In this document: positions 8,328 to 18,923 of the stretch, piece by piece
Position numbering within the stretch: the first letter of the stretch is position 1
Layout of the letters: every line of letters starts with the position of its first letter
NCBI GenBank assembly: GCA_016185205.1
Contig: JACPOA010000032.1
Location: 62,001 to 126,000, forward strand
DNA from: Hyphomicrobiales bacterium
GTDB lineage: Bacteria; Pseudomonadota; Alphaproteobacteria; Rhizobiales; Xanthobacteraceae
Length of the DNA: 64,000 bases
Reading direction: 5' to 3'
Notes under the pieces: model-generated
Seen by the model: only the letters and a program-made list of their open reading frames with translations
What the model was told of the DNA's origin: nothing
Databases searched by the model: none
Program-made: the position numbers and the translations under genes

Positions 8328-8376
8328 AAGCATGATCTTGTCCGAAAACCGGTTCCCACTTTTCGGGATCATGCTT
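8328..8376. repeat. Dispersed 49-bp palindromic element, copy A
   Basis: The element begins AAGCATGATC and ends GATCATGCTT, a perfect 10-bp terminal inverted repeat. The interior contains a second fold, CCGAAAACCGG followed by TTCCCACTTTTCGGGA. A near-identical copy lies at 48695-48739. Such elements are frequent in intergenic DNA of Bradyrhizobium relatives. It sits just upstream of the tRNA-Leu gene. The 8377-8566 stretch beyond it shows no gene. Confidence 0.8.
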
Positions 8377-8566
8377 CGGAATCGGATGCAAAGTCTTGAA
8401 AAACCTTGCGTCCCAACGACGGCGGACCATGTAACAAATAGGGTCCTGAGGGACAAGGGCCGGCGGCTGTTTGGCGGCCAAGGTCGGCGCGGGATTTAGC
8501 TGCGCCATCAAGCCGTTACGCCGGGCGTCCCGGCGGCCTTACGCGCGCGCAAAAATATATCGCGAA

Positions 8567-8598
8567 TGAGCGAGTGAGCGAGTGAGCGAGTGAGCGAG
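8567..8598. repeat. Four tandem copies of an 8-bp unit
   Basis: The unit TGAGCGAG occurs four times head to tail without change. It ends five bases before the stop codon of the FliN-like gene (read on the minus strand), so it lies in that gene's immediate 3' untranslated region. Copy number could vary by replication slippage. Confidence 0.9.
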
Positions 8599-8603
8599 CC
8601 GGC

Positions 8604-8855
8604 TCAGCGCATATCGGGCGGGCGCGGCAGCAGTTCTTCGACATGGACCGCGATGCGGTTGCCATTGACCGCCACGGTGCCCTTGGCCACCGGCAGGTTG
8701 TTGGCGAGGATGTGGACCGCGTCCTCCTCCGAGGATTCCAACTCGATGATGGCGCCGCGGCCGAGCCGCAGCACCTGGTGGATCGGCATCGTGGTGGTGC
8801 CCAGCACCACGGTGATATCGACGGCAACCTTGTCGAATGTGCTCAAGGGTCCCAC
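8604..8855 (-). CDS. Short FliN/SpoA-domain protein (flagellar motor switch-like)
   Basis: 83 residues from GTG 8855, with AGGA just upstream; no ATG fits. The sequence VDITVVLGTTTMPIHQVLRL, then RGAIIEL and AVNGNRIAVHVEELLP, matches the SpoA (surface presentation of antigens) domain of the C-ring proteins FliN/FliY. It is about the size of the bare FliN C-terminal domain. No other flagellar gene is in the window, so it stands alone between tRNA-Leu and lipB. It may be a true FliN encoded away from the main flagellar cluster, or a second C-ring component. Confidence 0.85.
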   Translation of the reverse strand: MGPLSTFDKVAVDITVVLGTTTMPIHQVLRLGRGAIIELESSEEDAVHILANNLPVAKGTVAVNGNRIAVHVEELLPRPPDMR

Positions 8856-8927
8856 TTTCCTGGTCAGCGCCCGGCGTGATTGGGGGCGCCCGTCAGGTCA
8901 CCATGGTATGGTGAACGAGTGGTTAAC

Positions 8928-9695
8928 ATGCGCAATGAATTGACTGTCGGGCTCGCCGCGCCGGCCGGTTTGGCCCCGATCGAGTGGCGCGTGAGCGACG
9001 CGCGGGTCGGCTATGAAGACGCACTCGCGGTCATGGACGCGCGTGCCGCCGGTATTGCGGCCGGCCGCGAGCCCGAGTTGGTGTGGCTCATCGAACACCC
9101 GCCGCTCTACACCGCCGGCACCAGCGCCAACGTGCAGGACGTGCGCGACGTGCACTTTCCGGTATTCCAGGCCGGGCGCGGTGGGCAACTGACCTATCAC
9201 GGGCCGGGCCAGCGGGTGGCCTATGTGATGCTCGACCTCAAGCGGCGCGGACCGGACGTGCGCCGTTTCGTCGCCACGCTGGAGGAATGGATCATCCGTA
9301 CCCTGGCGTCATTCAACGTACGCGGCGAGCGGCGCGAAGACCGCATCGGCGTCTGGGTGCGCCGGGAGGACAAAGGGCAAGGCTTTGAGGACAAGATCGC
9401 CGCCATCGGCATTCGCGTGAAACAATGGGTGACGCTGCACGGCATGGCGCTCAACGTCGATCCGGAGCTGGCGCATTTCGCGGGCATCGTGCCGTGCGGC
9501 ATCAACGAGCAGCGCTACGGCATCACCAGCCTGACCGATCTAGGATTGCCGGTGTCGATGCCGGAGGTCGACAGGGTGCTGCGGCGGGAATTCGAGACGC
9601 TATTCGGCGCGACTGTCGATCAGGCCGTCGGCAGTTCCGAAAACGATCGCCCCGGCAGGCGCAGCTTGAGTTCGTCCGCCGTCCCTTCGCGCTGA
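8928..9695 (+). CDS. lipB: Octanoyl-[acyl-carrier-protein]:protein N-octanoyltransferase
   Basis: Start taken at ATG 8928 (MRNELTVG); an in-frame ATG at 8880 adds 16 residues of non-family character. The LipB signatures are [13 protein letters not shown], the lysine in KIAAIGIRV and the catalytic Cys in IVPCGI. The enzyme moves octanoate from acyl-carrier protein to lipoyl domains, the first step in making lipoate for 2-oxoacid dehydrogenases and the glycine cleavage system. The C terminus is about 20 residues longer than the core and overlaps the convergent acylphosphatase gene by 76 bp. Confidence 0.92.
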   Translation: MRNELTVGLAAPAGLAPIEWRVSDARVGYEDALAVMDARAAGIAAGREPELVWLIEHPPLYTAGTSANVQDVRDVHFPVFQAGRGGQLTYHGPGQRVAYVMLDLKRRGPDVRRFVATLEEWIIRTLASFNVRGERREDRIGVWVRREDKGQGFEDKIAAIGIRVKQWVTLHGMALNVDPELAHFAGIVPCGINEQRYGITSLTDLGLPVSMPEVDRVLRREFETLFGATVDQAVGSSENDRPGRRSLSSSAVPSR

Positions 9696-9922
9696 TCGAG
9701 CGCATCGACGCGCACCGAAAACGGACCGCGCCGGCAGACTTCGATCATCTCGGCGACAACGGCGAGCGGACCGGCGAACAGAGCTTCGACCGAACCGCCG
9801 CGGCGATTGCGCACCCAGCCCTCGAGCCTGCGCTTAAGCGCCTCGCGCTCGACAAAAGCGCGGAAGCCGACGCCCTGCACTCGGCCGCGCAGCACGATGT
9901 GGCGGATGACCTGTGTGCTCAT
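9620..9922 (-). CDS. acyP: Acylphosphatase
   Basis: About 100 residues from ATG 9922; upstream in-frame starts overlap pccA. The family signature is [16 protein letters not shown], with the catalytic Arg of GFR, followed by [17 protein letters not shown] with the catalytic Asn. It hydrolyses acyl phosphates such as acetyl or carbamoyl phosphate. It follows the pccA stop by 13 bases, so it is probably the last gene of that transcript. Its 3' end overlaps lipB head-on, so the last 25 codons share sequence with that gene's tail. Confidence 0.88.
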   Translation of the reverse strand: MSTQVIRHIVLRGRVQGVGFRAFVEREALKRRLEGWVRNRRGGSVEALFAGPLAVVAEMIEVCRRGPFSVRVDALDQREGTADELKLRLPGRSFSELPTA

Positions 9923-9935
9923 GTCCACACACCAC

Positions 9936-11939
<2,004 letters not shown>

Positions 11940-12070
11940 GCGGCCTTGGGAGTGGCGCCCCGTGCCGGAGCGGGCGGAGATGGCTGCGGATAACCGGCGT
12001 TTGTTACATTACTGTCTTGCCGCGGGCGTATCCAGCGGCCAAACCAAGGATAAATAACCGGGAGACCACC

Positions 12071-13927
12071 ATGTCGTTCAGGTCAAAAATCCTGCTTGCG
12101 GTAGCTGGTGCCGCACTTTGTGCCGCTCTTGGCCTGCAACTGGGGACCGCTCAAGCACAGGCTCCACGCAATCTCATTTTGTTCGTGCCCGATGGCCTGC
12201 GGGCGCTGATGGTGACGCCGCAGACCGCGCCGACCATGGCCGCGATCCGCGACCAGGGCGTCAATTTCGCCAATCCGCATTCGCTGTTCCCGACCTTCAC
12301 CACCGCCAATGCGTCCGCCATGGCGACCGGCCATTATCTCGGCGACACCGGCGACTTCAGCAACACGATCTATACCGGCTATCCGGTGGCGCCGGCCGGC
12401 GGCACCGTCACCCCGTTCCTGGAAAACGACGCGGTGCTGTTCGACGTCGACGAGCATTTCGGCGGCGACTACCTCAACGAGGAAACCATCCTGAAGGCCG
12501 CCCGCCGCGCCGGCTTGAGCACCGCCGCCATCGGCAAGCTCGGACCGACTTTGATCTTCGACCACACCGACCGCGCCGACCGTCCCGGCCGGCACACCAT
12601 CGTGATCGACGACTCGACCGGCCGCAAGGACGGCGCGCCGCTGTCGCCGGAGATGCAGGCGGCGCTGAGCAAGGCCGGACTTCCGGTCATCGCGCCGACG
12701 CGCGGCGACAACGGCAAGGCCGGCAAGTTCAATGAGCCGGGCACCAGCGTCGCCAATGTCGAGCAGCAGAAATATTTCGTCGAGGTCGCCACCCAGATCG
12801 TGCTGCCGATGTTCAAGGCACGCAACAAGCCGTTCGTGCTGGTGTTCTGGTCACGCGATCCCGACGGCTCGCAGCATAACCAGGGCGACAGCCTCAATGC
12901 GCTCACGCCCGGTATCAACGGGCCGACCTCGCTCGCCGCCATCAAGAATGCCGATGACAATCTGGCGCAATTGCGCAAGGCGCTCGACGAGCTCGGCCTG
13001 GCGGCGACGACCAATATCGTGATCGCCGCCGACCACGGCTTCTCCACCATTTCGAAGCAGAGCCAGACCAGCCCGGCCGCCAAGGCCGACTACACCGACG
13101 TGCCGAAAGGCTTACTGCCGCCCGGCTTCCTTGCCATCGACCTCGCCAAGGCGCTCGGCCTGCCGCTGTTCGATCCCAACGAAAAGAACGCGCCCGTGCC
13201 TGACAACGTCCACACCAAGTTCGGCAGCGGCGTGATCGGCAAGAACCCGGCCAAGCCGGATATCGTCGTCGCCGCCAATGGCGGTTCCGATCTAATCTAT
13301 CTGCCCGGCAAGAACCGCAGGCTGGCGGCACAAGTCGTCAAGGCGCTGCTCGAACAGGATTATGTCAGCGGCATTTTCGTCGACGCCTCGCTCGGGCGCT
13401 ATGCGGGCACGCTGCCGATGTCGGCGATCAACCTGAGCGGCTCGGCGCGTCCGCCTCATCCCTCGATCGTGGTCAACTTCACATCCTTCGCCGCCGGCTG
13501 CGCGCAGCCGGTGCTGTGCGCGGCCGTGGTGGCCGACACCGCCCTGCAACAGGGCCAGGGCATGCACGGCAGCTTCAGTCGCGCCGACACTATGAATTTC
13601 ATGGCAGCGGTGGGGCCCGACTTCAAAGCCGGCTTCGTCAACAAAGCGCCGGTCAGCAACGCCGATGTCGGCAAGACTATCGCCCATGTTCTAAGGCTCA
13701 GAATCAAGGCGAATGGCCGTCTCATCGGCCGCGTGCTGCGCGAAGCCCTGCCGGGCGGACGAATGCCGGCCGTGCGCAATCACACGCTGCGCTCGGCAAA
13801 GGCCGCCAATGGCTTGCAGACCATGCTGAAATTGCAATCGGTCGGCGCCACGCGCTATTTCGACGCCGCCGGGTTTCCCGGCCGCACCGTCGGCCTGGAC
13901 GAGGCACCCAAATCCGCCAGCCGCTGA
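12071..13927 (+). CDS. Secreted alkaline-phosphatase-superfamily (nucleotide pyrophosphatase/phosphodiesterase-like) protein
   Basis: 618 residues from ATG 12071, which has GGGAG upstream; an earlier in-frame start lacks the signal peptide at its N terminus. The signal peptide ends near TAQAQA. The metal-binding core follows: FVPDGLR (first Asp), the nucleophile region LFPTFTTANASAMATG, FWSRDPDGSQHNQGD, and AADHGFS (His/Asp pair). This is the type I phosphodiesterase / sulfatase-like fold. The substrate is unknown. The long C-terminal half (about 350-600) has few recognisable features. Confidence 0.85.
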   Translation: MSFRSKILLAVAGAALCAALGLQLGTAQAQAPRNLILFVPDGLRALMVTPQTAPTMAAIRDQGVNFANPHSLFPTFTTANASAMATGHYLGDTGDFSNTIYTGYPVAPAGGTVTPFLENDAVLFDVDEHFGGDYLNEETILKAARRAGLSTAAIGKLGPTLIFDHTDRADRPGRHTIVIDDSTGRKDGAPLSPEMQAALSKAGLPVIAPTRGDNGKAGKFNEPGTSVANVEQQKYFVEVATQIVLPMFKARNKPFVLVFWSRDPDGSQHNQGDSLNALTPGINGPTSLAAIKNADDNLAQLRKALDELGLAATTNIVIAADHGFSTISKQSQTSPAAKADYTDVPKGLLPPGFLAIDLAKALGLPLFDPNEKNAPVPDNVHTKFGSGVIGKNPAKPDIVVAANGGSDLIYLPGKNRRLAAQVVKALLEQDYVSGIFVDASLGRYAGTLPMSAINLSGSARPPHPSIVVNFTSFAAGCAQPVLCAAVVADTALQQGQGMHGSFSRADTMNFMAAVGPDFKAGFVNKAPVSNADVGKTIAHVLRLRIKANGRLIGRVLREALPGGRMPAVRNHTLRSAKAANGLQTMLKLQSVGATRYFDAAGFPGRTVGLDEAPKSASR

Positions 13928-14113
13928 GCGACAAGCACGAGCTGGCGGGAATAAATTTTCCGTCCGGCGCGTCGCGGCGCAGGGTTTGTTCTCCGCCTGA
14001 AGCCGACCATAACGCAGCGATCCTCTTAGCCGCGCGGGCCTGTTCCACCCCGGCGCTAACGCTTATATTAAGCGGTCGAACGTTGCGCGCTATTAGATTG
14101 AGGGAGGCCTGTC

Positions 14114-14773
14114 ATGACATTGGCGATTGGCGACACCGCCCCGGATTTTGAGGCGGACACCACCGAAGGCAAAATCCGTTTTCACGACTGGCTGGGGACA
14201 TCCTGGGGCGTGCTGTTCTCGCACCCGAAGGATTTCACGCCGGTGTGCACCACCGAGCTCGGCACCATGGCGCGGCTCAAGCCCGAATTCGACAAGCGCA
14301 ATGTCAAGATCGTCGGGCTGTCGGTCGATCCGGTCGCCAACCACACAAAGTGGGCGGGCGACATCAAGGACGTGGTCGGCTTCGCGCCCAACTATCCGAT
14401 GATCGGCGACACCGACCTGAAGATTTCCAAGGCCTATGGCATGTTGCCGGCGGCGACTTCCGGCACCTCGGAAGGCCGCACCCCCGCCGACAATCAGACC
14501 GTGCGCAACGTCTTCATCGTCGGGCCGGACAAGAAGATCAAGCTGATCCTGGTCTATCCGATGACCACCGGGCGCAACTTCGACGAGGTGCTGCGCGTGA
14601 TCGACTCGCTGCAGATGACCGCCAAGCATCGCGTCGCCACGCCGGCGAACTGGAAACAGGGCGAAGACGTGATCATTGCCGGCTCGGTCAGCGACGAGGA
14701 AGCCAAGAAGATCTGGCCGCAGGGCTTCAAGGCGCCGCGGCCTTACATCCGCATCGTGCCGCAGCCGAAGTGA
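14114..14773 (+). CDS. 1-Cys peroxiredoxin (Prx6 type)
   Basis: 219 residues with GGGAGG upstream. The N-terminal thioredoxin-fold motif is LGTSWGVLFSHPKDFTPVCT, with the peroxidatic Cys in PVCTTE. The C-terminal 60 residues (ATPANWKQGEDVII) are the extra domain of the Prx6 group, and no second conserved Cys is present. It reduces H2O2 and organic peroxides. Upstream at 14061-14073 is GCTTATATTAAGC, a small palindrome that overlaps the likely promoter. Confidence 0.93.
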   Translation: MTLAIGDTAPDFEADTTEGKIRFHDWLGTSWGVLFSHPKDFTPVCTTELGTMARLKPEFDKRNVKIVGLSVDPVANHTKWAGDIKDVVGFAPNYPMIGDTDLKISKAYGMLPAATSGTSEGRTPADNQTVRNVFIVGPDKKIKLILVYPMTTGRNFDEVLRVIDSLQMTAKHRVATPANWKQGEDVIIAGSVSDEEAKKIWPQGFKAPRPYIRIVPQPK

Positions 14774-14865
14774 CAGGCGCGCACTGGTCGCGTTATATCT
14801 TTACAACAAGGGCGCGGGTCGCGATCCGCGCCCTTTGCATATTTGAAGGGGCTGGAGCACTTGCA

Positions 14866-15273
14866 ATGAGCGAGTTTAACGAAGCGGCCAACACGCAGCC
14901 GGCTTTTGCCGATTTCCTCGGACTGAAGGTGACGCATATCTCGCGCGAGCGCGTCACCGCCGAGTTGGCCGTGCGCGAGGAGCTCAACAACCGGCACGGC
15001 ATCATGCATGGCGGCGCCATCATGTCGCTGGCCGACAATCTCGGCGGCACGGCCACCACCGCCAACCTCAAGCCGGGCCAGACCACCGCCACAATCGAGA
15101 GCAAGACCAATTTCTTCGCCGGCATTCCGGTCGGCGATGTGGCTTATGCGGAATGCACGCCCTTGCATCGCGGCCGCAGCACCATGGTCTGGCAGACGCG
15201 CGTCACCCGCGGCGACGGCAAGTTGTGCGCGCTGGTGACGCAGACGCAGGCCGTGCTCGAGCCCCGCAAATAG
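14866..15273 (+). CDS. PaaI-type hot-dog-fold thioesterase
   Basis: 135 residues from ATG 14866, with GGAG 8 bases upstream. The frame stays open far upstream, but only as an antisense-style reading of the peroxiredoxin region. The core NRHGIMHGGAIMSLADNLGG, then TIESKTNFF, is the signature of PaaI-like acyl-CoA thioesterases. The catalytic Asp/Glu region is in the HGGA helix. It probably hydrolyses an aromatic or medium-chain acyl-CoA; the substrate cannot be told from context. Confidence 0.9.
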   Translation: MSEFNEAANTQPAFADFLGLKVTHISRERVTAELAVREELNNRHGIMHGGAIMSLADNLGGTATTANLKPGQTTATIESKTNFFAGIPVGDVAYAECTPLHRGRSTMVWQTRVTRGDGKLCALVTQTQAVLEPRK

Positions 15274-15290
15274 TCGAACCTTGACGGGCT

Positions 15291-15524
15291 TTGCGGCGCG
15301 GCAGTTGGCCAGGAACACGCCCGCTGCTGGGCGGTACCGCATTATCTCCATATCTGACGGTCGACAATCTATATCTGTTCGGTCTGTTTTTCGGCGCGCT
15401 TGGAATGTTGGAGGCTACGCTCAAGCTGGTCTTCGGCCGAGAACCGGGCGCGATTGCGTTCATGACGATTATCGGTGTGATCGTCGGCACGGTTTTCAGG
15501 CTGAGGTTGCCGGGCCGGCGGTGA
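15291..15524 (+). CDS. Possible small membrane protein
   Basis: A 77-residue frame with two hydrophobic stretches (YLFGLFFGALGMLEATL and FMTIIGVIVGTVF) and a basic C terminus. The only start is TTG at 15291 without a clear ribosome-binding site, and it begins 17 bases after the thioesterase stop. The hydrophobic pattern looks like a real membrane protein. The weak start leaves open that it is a decayed gene or chance frame. Confidence 0.3.
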   Translation: MRRGSWPGTRPLLGGTALSPYLTVDNLYLFGLFFGALGMLEATLKLVFGREPGAIAFMTIIGVIVGTVFRLRLPGRR

Positions 15525-15568
15525 CGAAAAATCCCGGTTGGCACGATGAACGGCGCAGCGTCGCCTAA

Positions 15569-16450
15569 TTAGGCTGCCGCCGGTTTGGCGGCGCCGCGGT
15601 TGACCAGCACGACGCCGACCGCGCAGACCACCATGCCGAAGACCGACAGCGCGTCGAGTTTTTCGCCGAACAGAAAATAGGCGAACAGCGCTGTTACCGC
15701 CGGCACCAGATAGAACAGGCTGGCGAAACCGGTCGCCGCCGAGCGGCGGATCAGCCAATACATTAGCCCGACCGCGCCGATCGACAGCACGAGCACCAGC
15801 CAGGTCATGGCGAAGATGAGTTCGCCGTTCCAGTGGATCGCGCGCGTCTCGAAGCCGAAGGCGCCGAGCCAGAACAGCGTGCCGGCGCCGATATATTGCA
15901 CCAGATTGCCGGCGCGCCAGTCGATGTGTCCGCAATAGCGTTTCTGATAGAGCGTGCCGAGCGTGATGCCGAGCAGCGACCCGAAGCTCGCCAGCCAGCC
16001 GAGCAGCGAACCGGCCGCCACGATCTCGCGATTGTGCAGCACCAGCGCGACACCGGCCAAGCCCATCACGAGGCCGAGCCACTGTGTGCGCGTCACCGTC
16101 TCGCCCATGTAGCGATTTGCGATGGTGGAGGTGAGGATCGGCTGCAGGCCCGGGATCAGCGCCGATATGCCGGCCGGCACGCCCTGGCTGATCGCCGTGA
16201 ACACGCCACCGAGATAGAGCCCGTGCACCATCGCGCCGGCCAGCAGGCTGTGTCCGACCTCGCTGTTATTGGGCCAGCGCGTGCGCGAGAGCAGCGCGAT
16301 GACGCCTAGAATGGCCACCACGAACACCATGCGCACGGCCAAAAAGGTCAAGGGCTCGATATAGGGCAAGCCGTAGCGGGCGCCGATGAAGCCGGTGCTC
16401 CACAGCAGCACGAACAGCGCCGGCGCGGCCGCAATCGCCATTCGGCTCAT
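15569..16450 (-). CDS. EamA/DMT-family transporter
   Basis: 293 residues with ten hydrophobic segments in two five-helix repeats, each with EamA features (LLWSTGFIGARYGLPYIEP in the first, LFAYFLFGEKLDALSVFG in the second). These drug/metabolite exporters move amino acids or other small metabolites across the inner membrane. It is monocistronic, divergent from the small membrane gene at 16611. The substrate is unknown. Confidence 0.88.
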   Translation of the reverse strand: MSRMAIAAAPALFVLLWSTGFIGARYGLPYIEPLTFLAVRMVFVVAILGVIALLSRTRWPNNSEVGHSLLAGAMVHGLYLGGVFTAISQGVPAGISALIPGLQPILTSTIANRYMGETVTRTQWLGLVMGLAGVALVLHNREIVAAGSLLGWLASFGSLLGITLGTLYQKRYCGHIDWRAGNLVQYIGAGTLFWLGAFGFETRAIHWNGELIFAMTWLVLVLSIGAVGLMYWLIRRSAATGFASLFYLVPAVTALFAYFLFGEKLDALSVFGMVVCAVGVVLVNRGAAKPAAA

Positions 16451-16610
16451 GATGGTCTCGGCATAAGGTTGATGTCGGGTCTTGGGGGCGGATAAACAGG
16501 GCGGGTGGAACGGCTATAGCATTTTCAGGCTGGCCATGGCTTCCCCCCCTCGCCCGGCCGTGACATAAGGGTCCGTCCACGCCGGGCCATCATTTAGGGA
16601 AACGCCGGTC

Positions 16611-16799
16611 ATGAAATTGATCGCGGTTTATATCGTGTTCGTGCTGCTTGGCGACACAGGCTCCTATGTTATCGGCCGCACCATGGAACATTTTCTGAGT
16701 CAATCGCTCAGCCTGACCGTGTTCCTGGCCTGTTTTTTCGTGGTGTTCTGGTTGGCCTGGGTTTTAGCGGTCCGCGTGACGAAACCGCACGCCGCATAA
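16611..16799 (+). CDS. Small two-helix membrane protein
   Basis: 62 residues with an AGGGAAA site upstream. Two transmembrane segments (LIAVYIVFVLLGDTGSYVIG and LTVFLACFFVVFWLAWVLAV) are joined by a short amphipathic loop, with a basic end. Highly hydrophobic, with no recognised family. It is followed in the same direction by another small membrane protein. Confidence 0.65.
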   Translation: MKLIAVYIVFVLLGDTGSYVIGRTMEHFLSQSLSLTVFLACFFVVFWLAWVLAVRVTKPHAA

Positions 16800-16897
16800 C
16801 TGCACTGCATATCCAGATTTTTTTCGGAACCGCGGGCCTGGTCCGCGGGTTTCCTCCATTCGAGACGATAACAGCGCCCCGAACGAGGAGGATTGTC

Positions 16898-17188
16898 ATG
16901 ACAGACCCACGCTATACCGATCCGCGCTTGAACGACCCCGTGCTGCGCGATGACGAAAAAATCGGCGGTACCTGGGCCTGGATTGCCGGCCTTTCCATTC
17001 TGGCGCTGATCGCGTTCGTCGTGGTTGCCGGCTGGAACAGCGACCGCCAAACCGCGAACAGCGGTTCGTCGGCGCCGATGAGCACCAGCAGCGCGCCGCC
17101 GCGCAACGCGATGCCGCCGAGTACCACCGGCTCCGGCGCGACCTCGCCGCAACCGGCCACACCGGCACCGGCCAATCGCGCGCAGTAG
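16898..17188 (+). CDS. Single-pass membrane protein with Ser/Pro/Thr-rich tail
   Basis: 96 residues with a strong GAGGAGG site. A charged N terminus precedes one transmembrane helix (TWAWIAGLSILALIAFVVVA). A low-complexity periplasmic tail rich in S, P, T and A follows. No known domain. Comparable short proteins of unknown role are common in Bradyrhizobium relatives. Confidence 0.75.
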   Translation: MTDPRYTDPRLNDPVLRDDEKIGGTWAWIAGLSILALIAFVVVAGWNSDRQTANSGSSAPMSTSSAPPRNAMPPSTTGSGATSPQPATPAPANRAQ

Positions 17189-17204
17189 CGCGGGTTACTG
17201 ACCG

Positions 17205-17597
17205 CTAGGTCTGGAACGCCGGATCGATCGGCACTCGGTAGCCGTTGGCGAGCCGGTTGGTCTCGTTGGCCATGCCGGTGACCGCCATCAGCTCGCCGAA
17301 CATGGCCTCGCTCATGCCGGCCTTGCGCGCCGCCGCGCTGTGGCTGGCGATGCAATAGGCGCAGCCATTGGTGACCGACACCGCCAGATAGACCATCTCC
17401 TTGGTGAGCGGATCGAGCGCGCCCGGCGCCATGATCTCCTTGATGCTCTCCCAGGTGCGCTTGAGGGTCACCGGATCGCGCGCCAGATATTTCCAGAAAT
17501 TATTCACGTCCGGCACGTTGCGGGTCTTCTTGATGTCGTCATAGACCGCGCGCACGGCGGGCGAGGCGTCGGCATATTCGATGGCTTGCGCACTCAT
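17205..17597 (-). CDS. AhpD-like carboxymuconolactone decarboxylase-family protein
   Basis: 130 residues from ATG 17597, which has GGAGG directly upstream; an in-frame start four codons earlier includes that site. The catalytic motif is CAYCIASH, the CxxC plus His of AhpD-type peroxidase partners. These all-helical proteins reduce peroxides or alkylhydroperoxidase. The gene follows the EamA transporter with 21 bases between, suggesting one transcript. Confidence 0.9.
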   Translation of the reverse strand: MSAQAIEYADASPAVRAVYDDIKKTRNVPDVNNFWKYLARDPVTLKRTWESIKEIMAPGALDPLTKEMVYLAVSVTNGCAYCIASHSAAARKAGMSEAMFGELMAVTGMANETNRLANGYRVPIDPAFQT

Positions 17598-17618
17598 GGC
17601 ATCCTCCACTCGCTCGAA

Positions 17619-18509
17619 TTATTGGGTATCTTTCGCAGCCGCGCCCGTCGTCGCGATCCAGATGCCGGCCGCCACAGCCGCCAGGCCGGCGATCAGATTG
17701 AGTCCGATGCCCTCGCCGATCACCAGCGCGCCGACGATCGAGGCGAACACCGGATTGACGGTGATGGTCACCGCGGTCTTGGTCGGGCTGGTGTTGCTCA
17801 GCGCGAATACCCAGAGCATGAACGCGCCGGCGCTGCCGACCACGCCGAGATAGGAAATCGCCAGCCATTGCGGCGCGTTGAAATTCGCCACCGCGTCGAA
17901 GCCGTTAATCAGCAGCGCCCACACCAGCAGGCAGGCCGCCGCCGCGCCCATGCCGGCGGTCAGGAAGGCGAGCGGATCGGAGCGCGCGATGAACGGCCGC
18001 GACCACACGTTATAGAGCGACATGCAGAAGGTGGCCGCCAGCATCACCAGTTCGCCGCGCCAGGCGCCGGGCGGCGCGCCCGACAGCCCCAGCATCAGCG
18101 CCAGAAATACGCCGGCCATGGCGATCAGCACACCCACGGTCTTGCGCGCGTCGATCCGCTCGACGCCGAAGGCCGCGCCCACCAGCATGGTGGTGAGCGG
18201 CATGGTGGAGAGCGTGAGCGCGCCGCGCGCCGCCGTGGTGGTGCTGTAGGCGAGATTGAACAGCACCGAGAAGGCGAAGAAAAACAGGATGCCGAGCAGC
18301 GCCACCGCGATCCAGTCGCGGCTCTGGGGCCAGCGGCATTTCATCAGCAGCGAGATCGGCAGCAGGATGAGAAAGCCGGTGCCGAAGCGGAACACGCCGA
18401 GCGTGACCGGGTCGGTGGCATGAATCACATAGCGCGTGGCGCCGCCGGCGACACCGCCGATCGCGCTCGAGACCACCGCCGCCAGTACGCCGATGTGATC
18501 GCGGGTCAT
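17619..18509 (-). CDS. EamA/DMT-family transporter
   Basis: About 296 residues from ATG 18509 (MTRDHIGVLAAV); a start at 18551 would overlap the upstream gene. It has ten transmembrane helices and the EamA repeat motifs (TLGVFRFGTGFLILLPI, GALVIGEGIGLNLIAG). It is third in a row of overlapping or abutting minus-strand genes. The substrate is unknown. It is only distantly similar to the EamA protein at 15569. Confidence 0.88.
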   Translation of the reverse strand: MTRDHIGVLAAVVSSAIGGVAGGATRYVIHATDPVTLGVFRFGTGFLILLPISLLMKCRWPQSRDWIAVALLGILFFFAFSVLFNLAYSTTTAARGALTLSTMPLTTMLVGAAFGVERIDARKTVGVLIAMAGVFLALMLGLSGAPPGAWRGELVMLAATFCMSLYNVWSRPFIARSDPLAFLTAGMGAAAACLLVWALLINGFDAVANFNAPQWLAISYLGVVGSAGAFMLWVFALSNTSPTKTAVTITVNPVFASIVGALVIGEGIGLNLIAGLAAVAAGIWIATTGAAAKDTQ

Positions 18510-18522
18510 GGCGCGTATTGCA

Positions 18523-18801
18523 TCAGGCGAAGGCGGCGACCGCAACGGCAAACAGCAGCACGAAACCGGTGGGAAAGCCGAGCGACAGCGCGAGCGCGAG
18601 GCGCGGCGCGCGGTTACGCCAGGCCAGCGCCAGCGCGGGCACGCCGGTCAGCAGGAACACGACGGTGACGGCAAGGCCGGCGAAATTATCGAGGCCCTTG
18701 GTGGCCGGATCGGACTGCGAGAAGAACGTGCCGGCGTAAATCAGCAGCCAGCCCGCGGCATCGAGCCCGCCGATGATAAAAGCCGCCATGCGCGCGCTCA
18801 C
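18523..18801 (-). CDS. Small three-helix membrane protein
   Basis: 92 residues from GTG 18801, whose GTGA overlaps the stop of the 41-codon frame upstream; an ATG at 18789 is the alternative start. Three hydrophobic segments (AAFIIGGLDAAGWLLIYAG, AGLAVTVVFLLTGVPALAL, LALALSLGFPTGFVLLFAVA). No known family. It lies 13 bases upstream of the EamA transporter gene. Confidence 0.6.
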   Translation of the reverse strand: MSARMAAFIIGGLDAAGWLLIYAGTFFSQSDPATKGLDNFAGLAVTVVFLLTGVPALALAWRNRAPRLALALSLGFPTGFVLLFAVAVAAFA

Positions 18802-18923
18802 GGCTTCTGCATCTGCTTGCGGATATGCTCGCGCAGCTTGGCCGGATCGTTGACCAGCTTCTGCACGTCGATATCGTCGTCGTCATCCTTCTCGGCATCG
18901 GCGGCCGGCACCGCCGTACTCAT
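18798..18923 (-). CDS. Very short acidic/charged protein (41 residues)
   Basis: ATG at 18923 to TGA at 18798: MSTAVPAADAEKDDDDDIDV, then QKLVNDPAKLREHIRKQMQK. It has an acidic Asp run and a basic helical C terminus. Both ends overlap neighbours by four bases (ATGA with the 25-codon frame before it, GTGA with the 92-residue gene after it), strong evidence for coupled translation. No function known. Confidence 0.5.
   Translation of the reverse strand: MSTAVPAADAEKDDDDDIDVQKLVNDPAKLREHIRKQMQKP

Noticed and set aside
8278-8511. 77-codon minus-strand frame over the tRNA-Leu and dispersed repeat
   Set aside because: Its end is translated from the tRNA gene and its middle from the palindromic repeat; a known annotation artefact.
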